A stretch of 14,909 nt of DNA from Nitrosopolaris sp035691865 (GTDB taxonomy: Archaea; Thermoproteota; Nitrososphaeria; Nitrososphaerales; Nitrososphaeraceae). Location of the stretch: positions 1-14,909 of the forward strand of contig DASSIM010000145.1 in assembly GCA_035691865.1 (NCBI GenBank). The letters run 5' to 3'. Numbering within the stretch: the first letter of the stretch is position 1; the number at the start of each line of letters is the position of its first letter. A model generated the notes under the pieces. That model worked only from the letters and a program-made list of their open reading frames with translations, did no database searches and was not told the origin of the DNA. The position numbers and the translations under genes were made by a program. Shown in pieces: positions 14,117-14,909 of this stretch.

Positions 14117-14494
14117 AATAAGGCGGTAGATGGCGTCTCAAAGGAAATTATATTCGACAGCGGACTCAGGGAAAAGTACGACCTGTTTATAGCGATACCT
14201 CGACATACCAGCCCCAAAGTCGTCAGGGAGAGAGTTCTTGCCGATGCATCGGGATGGATTGGATCGGAGATGTTGCTGCTGTAAAACTTCAGTCAGGAAT
14301 GATGCTTCCAAAGGCTGCCACTTTTGCATTTGGTCAGGTTAGCCAGTAACATAGCGTCTTCTATCCTTGGAACTGAAACAAGAAGCTGGGATGGATTCGG
14401 AGAATGTTTCATAGAAACAGTGTCTGGGAATGCTGCATACGGCTCAGGCAGCTTTTACTCTTCACCAAAACCTAGATCCTGGCAAAGAAGCTGA
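14117..14494 (+). pseudogene. Remnant of a sulfide:quinone-oxidoreductase-like flavoprotein
   Basis: Three frames in turn give parts of one NAD(P)/FAD-dependent oxidoreductase. Frame one: GVSKEIIFDSGLREKYDLFI and AIPRHTSPKVVRE, then VLADASGWI (to TAA 14282-14284). Frame two, from about 14266: GDVAAVKLQSGMMLPKAATF and AFGQVSQ (to TAA 14347-14349). Frame three: NIASSILGTETRSWDGFGEC and FIETVSGNAAYGSGSFYSSP, ending at TGA 14492-14494. 'GD-AA' is the second FAD-binding motif, and 'PKAATFA-GQ' with 'FIETGSG-AAYG' is typical of SQR/FCSD-type enzymes. The N-terminal FAD-binding half and the extreme C-terminus are missing, and sequence between WI and GDVAAV has been deleted. The gene is dead. Confidence 0.7.
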
Positions 14495-14601
14495 ACATAA
14501 GGCAATAATATAATAGCGCTTTACTGTAACTCCAACAGATAGGAAACAATGGCTTTGTATCTGTGGTTTGTTTTATCGACTATAATTATAATAAAAATGG
14601 G

Positions 14602-14613
14602 CTCCTATAGGAG
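14602..14613. repeat. Perfect 12-bp palindrome
   Basis: CTCCTATAGGAG reads the same on both strands. It lies in a relic region just ahead of the reductase-like fragment and could be incidental. Confidence 0.4.
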
Positions 14614-14761
14614 TTGGAAGAAACAGGAATAATTGACAAGCTAATTATCATTATGGTGCCTCTTCTTAGAACAGAATGGATTATGGTGTCCCATAGCCGA
14701 AGATAAAGATGGTGTAAATGTTAGCCTGACCAACGGTGGTTTTAGAGACCATGATATTTGA
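14611..14761 (+). pseudogene. Possible C-terminal relic of a DHFR/RibD-type reductase
   Basis: One frame reads ELEETGIIDKLIIIMVPLLR; near 14676 a shift to another frame continues GLWCPIAEDKDGVNVSLTNG and GFRDHDI to TGA 14759-14761. The layout 'G-(I/L)-ID-x-L-(hydrophobic)-x-P-(V/L)-L' followed by a small domain end is that of the last strands of dihydrofolate-reductase-like proteins (RibD C-terminal family). The match rests on about 20 residues, so the call is tentative. Confidence 0.35.
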
Positions 14762-14778
14762 CATTTTTAGATGTTATC

Positions 14779-14909
14779 CTATTTCTGAGGTAGTGGTTGC
14801 ATCAAAAGAACTACCCAAGTATTATGGAATGCATTGACTGGTTGATAAGTTACCAACATCTTTTTATTATCCACTGTATCAACAGTTGAGCCAGATTGTC
14901 CACTTATGG
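14779..14909 (-). CDS. Partial gene, possible Cache-type sensor domain end
   Basis: The minus strand is open from the right edge to TAG at 14781-14779 and reads SGQSGSTVDTVDNKKMLVTY, then QPVNAFHNTWVVLLMQPLPQK. 'G-SGS-x-D-x-D-x-K-x-L-V-x-Y-x-P-V-x-A-x-x-x-W-V-V-L' is the pattern of the last strands of extracellular Cache sensor domains, as found in membrane histidine kinases and chemoreceptors. The frame ends immediately after the domain, where a transmembrane helix and signalling module would be expected, so the gene may be truncated or broken. The start lies outside the window. Confidence 0.5.
   Translation of the reverse strand, partial: ISGQSGSTVDTVDNKKMLVTYQPVNAFHNTWVVLLMQPLPQK

Noticed and set aside
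14138..14329. Minus-strand 63-codon frame
   Set aside because: It lies opposite the oxidoreductase relic, whose sequence is recognisable; this is a shadow.

Overview
The window looks like part of an archaeal chromosome, most likely an AT-rich ammonia-oxidising thaumarchaeon of the Nitrososphaerales (Nitrosocosmicus-like). This is inferred, not proven. The support is indirect: TATA-like boxes sit about 25-40 bases ahead of start codons and few genes have a bacterial-style ribosome binding site; T-tracts follow several stop codons; and the proteins (a stand-alone CinA-type domain, a CAX antiporter, DUF2182, a tiny C2H2 zinc finger, an orphan receiver) fit that group. There are no rRNA or tRNA genes, CRISPR arrays or intact mobile elements.

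Layout, left to right. Positions 1-1090 hold a CinA/MoaB-type protein (233-1048, +), preceded by a short open frame with a membrane helix. Positions 1250-2460 hold a 60-residue protein (-) and a broken Ala/Glu-rich helical gene (+). Positions 2456-5303 hold a 14-residue-repeat coiled-coil protein (+), a 141-residue unknown (-), a zinc-ribbon/PIN-like protein (+) and a nine-TPR protein (-). Positions 5640-6920 are relics: a small interrupted gene (-), the C-terminal half of a HerA-type ATPase with a frameshift and a stop (+), and a zinc-ribbon tail (-). Positions 7125-9300 hold an orphan CheY-like receiver, a 45-residue C2H2 zinc-finger protein, a short coiled-coil gene with an ATGA-coupled partner carrying an in-frame amber, and several gene fragments. 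Positions 9385-10560 hold a CAX-family Ca2+/H+ antiporter (-). Positions 10700-11960 are poorly filled, with one unrecognised 166-residue ORF. Positions 11963-13427 hold a DUF2182 membrane protein and a 110-residue protein that may be arcadin-1-like, both (-). Positions 13430-14909 hold a dense run of inverted repeats, then relics of a sulfide:quinone-oxidoreductase-like flavoprotein and possibly a DHFR/RibD-type reductase. The C-terminal end of a possible Cache sensor runs off the right edge (-).

The genes do not form an obvious pathway. Most are single units with their own promoter and alternate strands. What stands out is the low coding density and the number of decayed genes, recognisable because protein-like sequence continues across a stop or frame change. 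I see no convincing new multi-gene system. The best leads are the 14-residue-repeat protein, the inverted-repeat cluster at 13705-13818, the mini zinc-finger gene, and the translationally coupled pair at 8643-8974.
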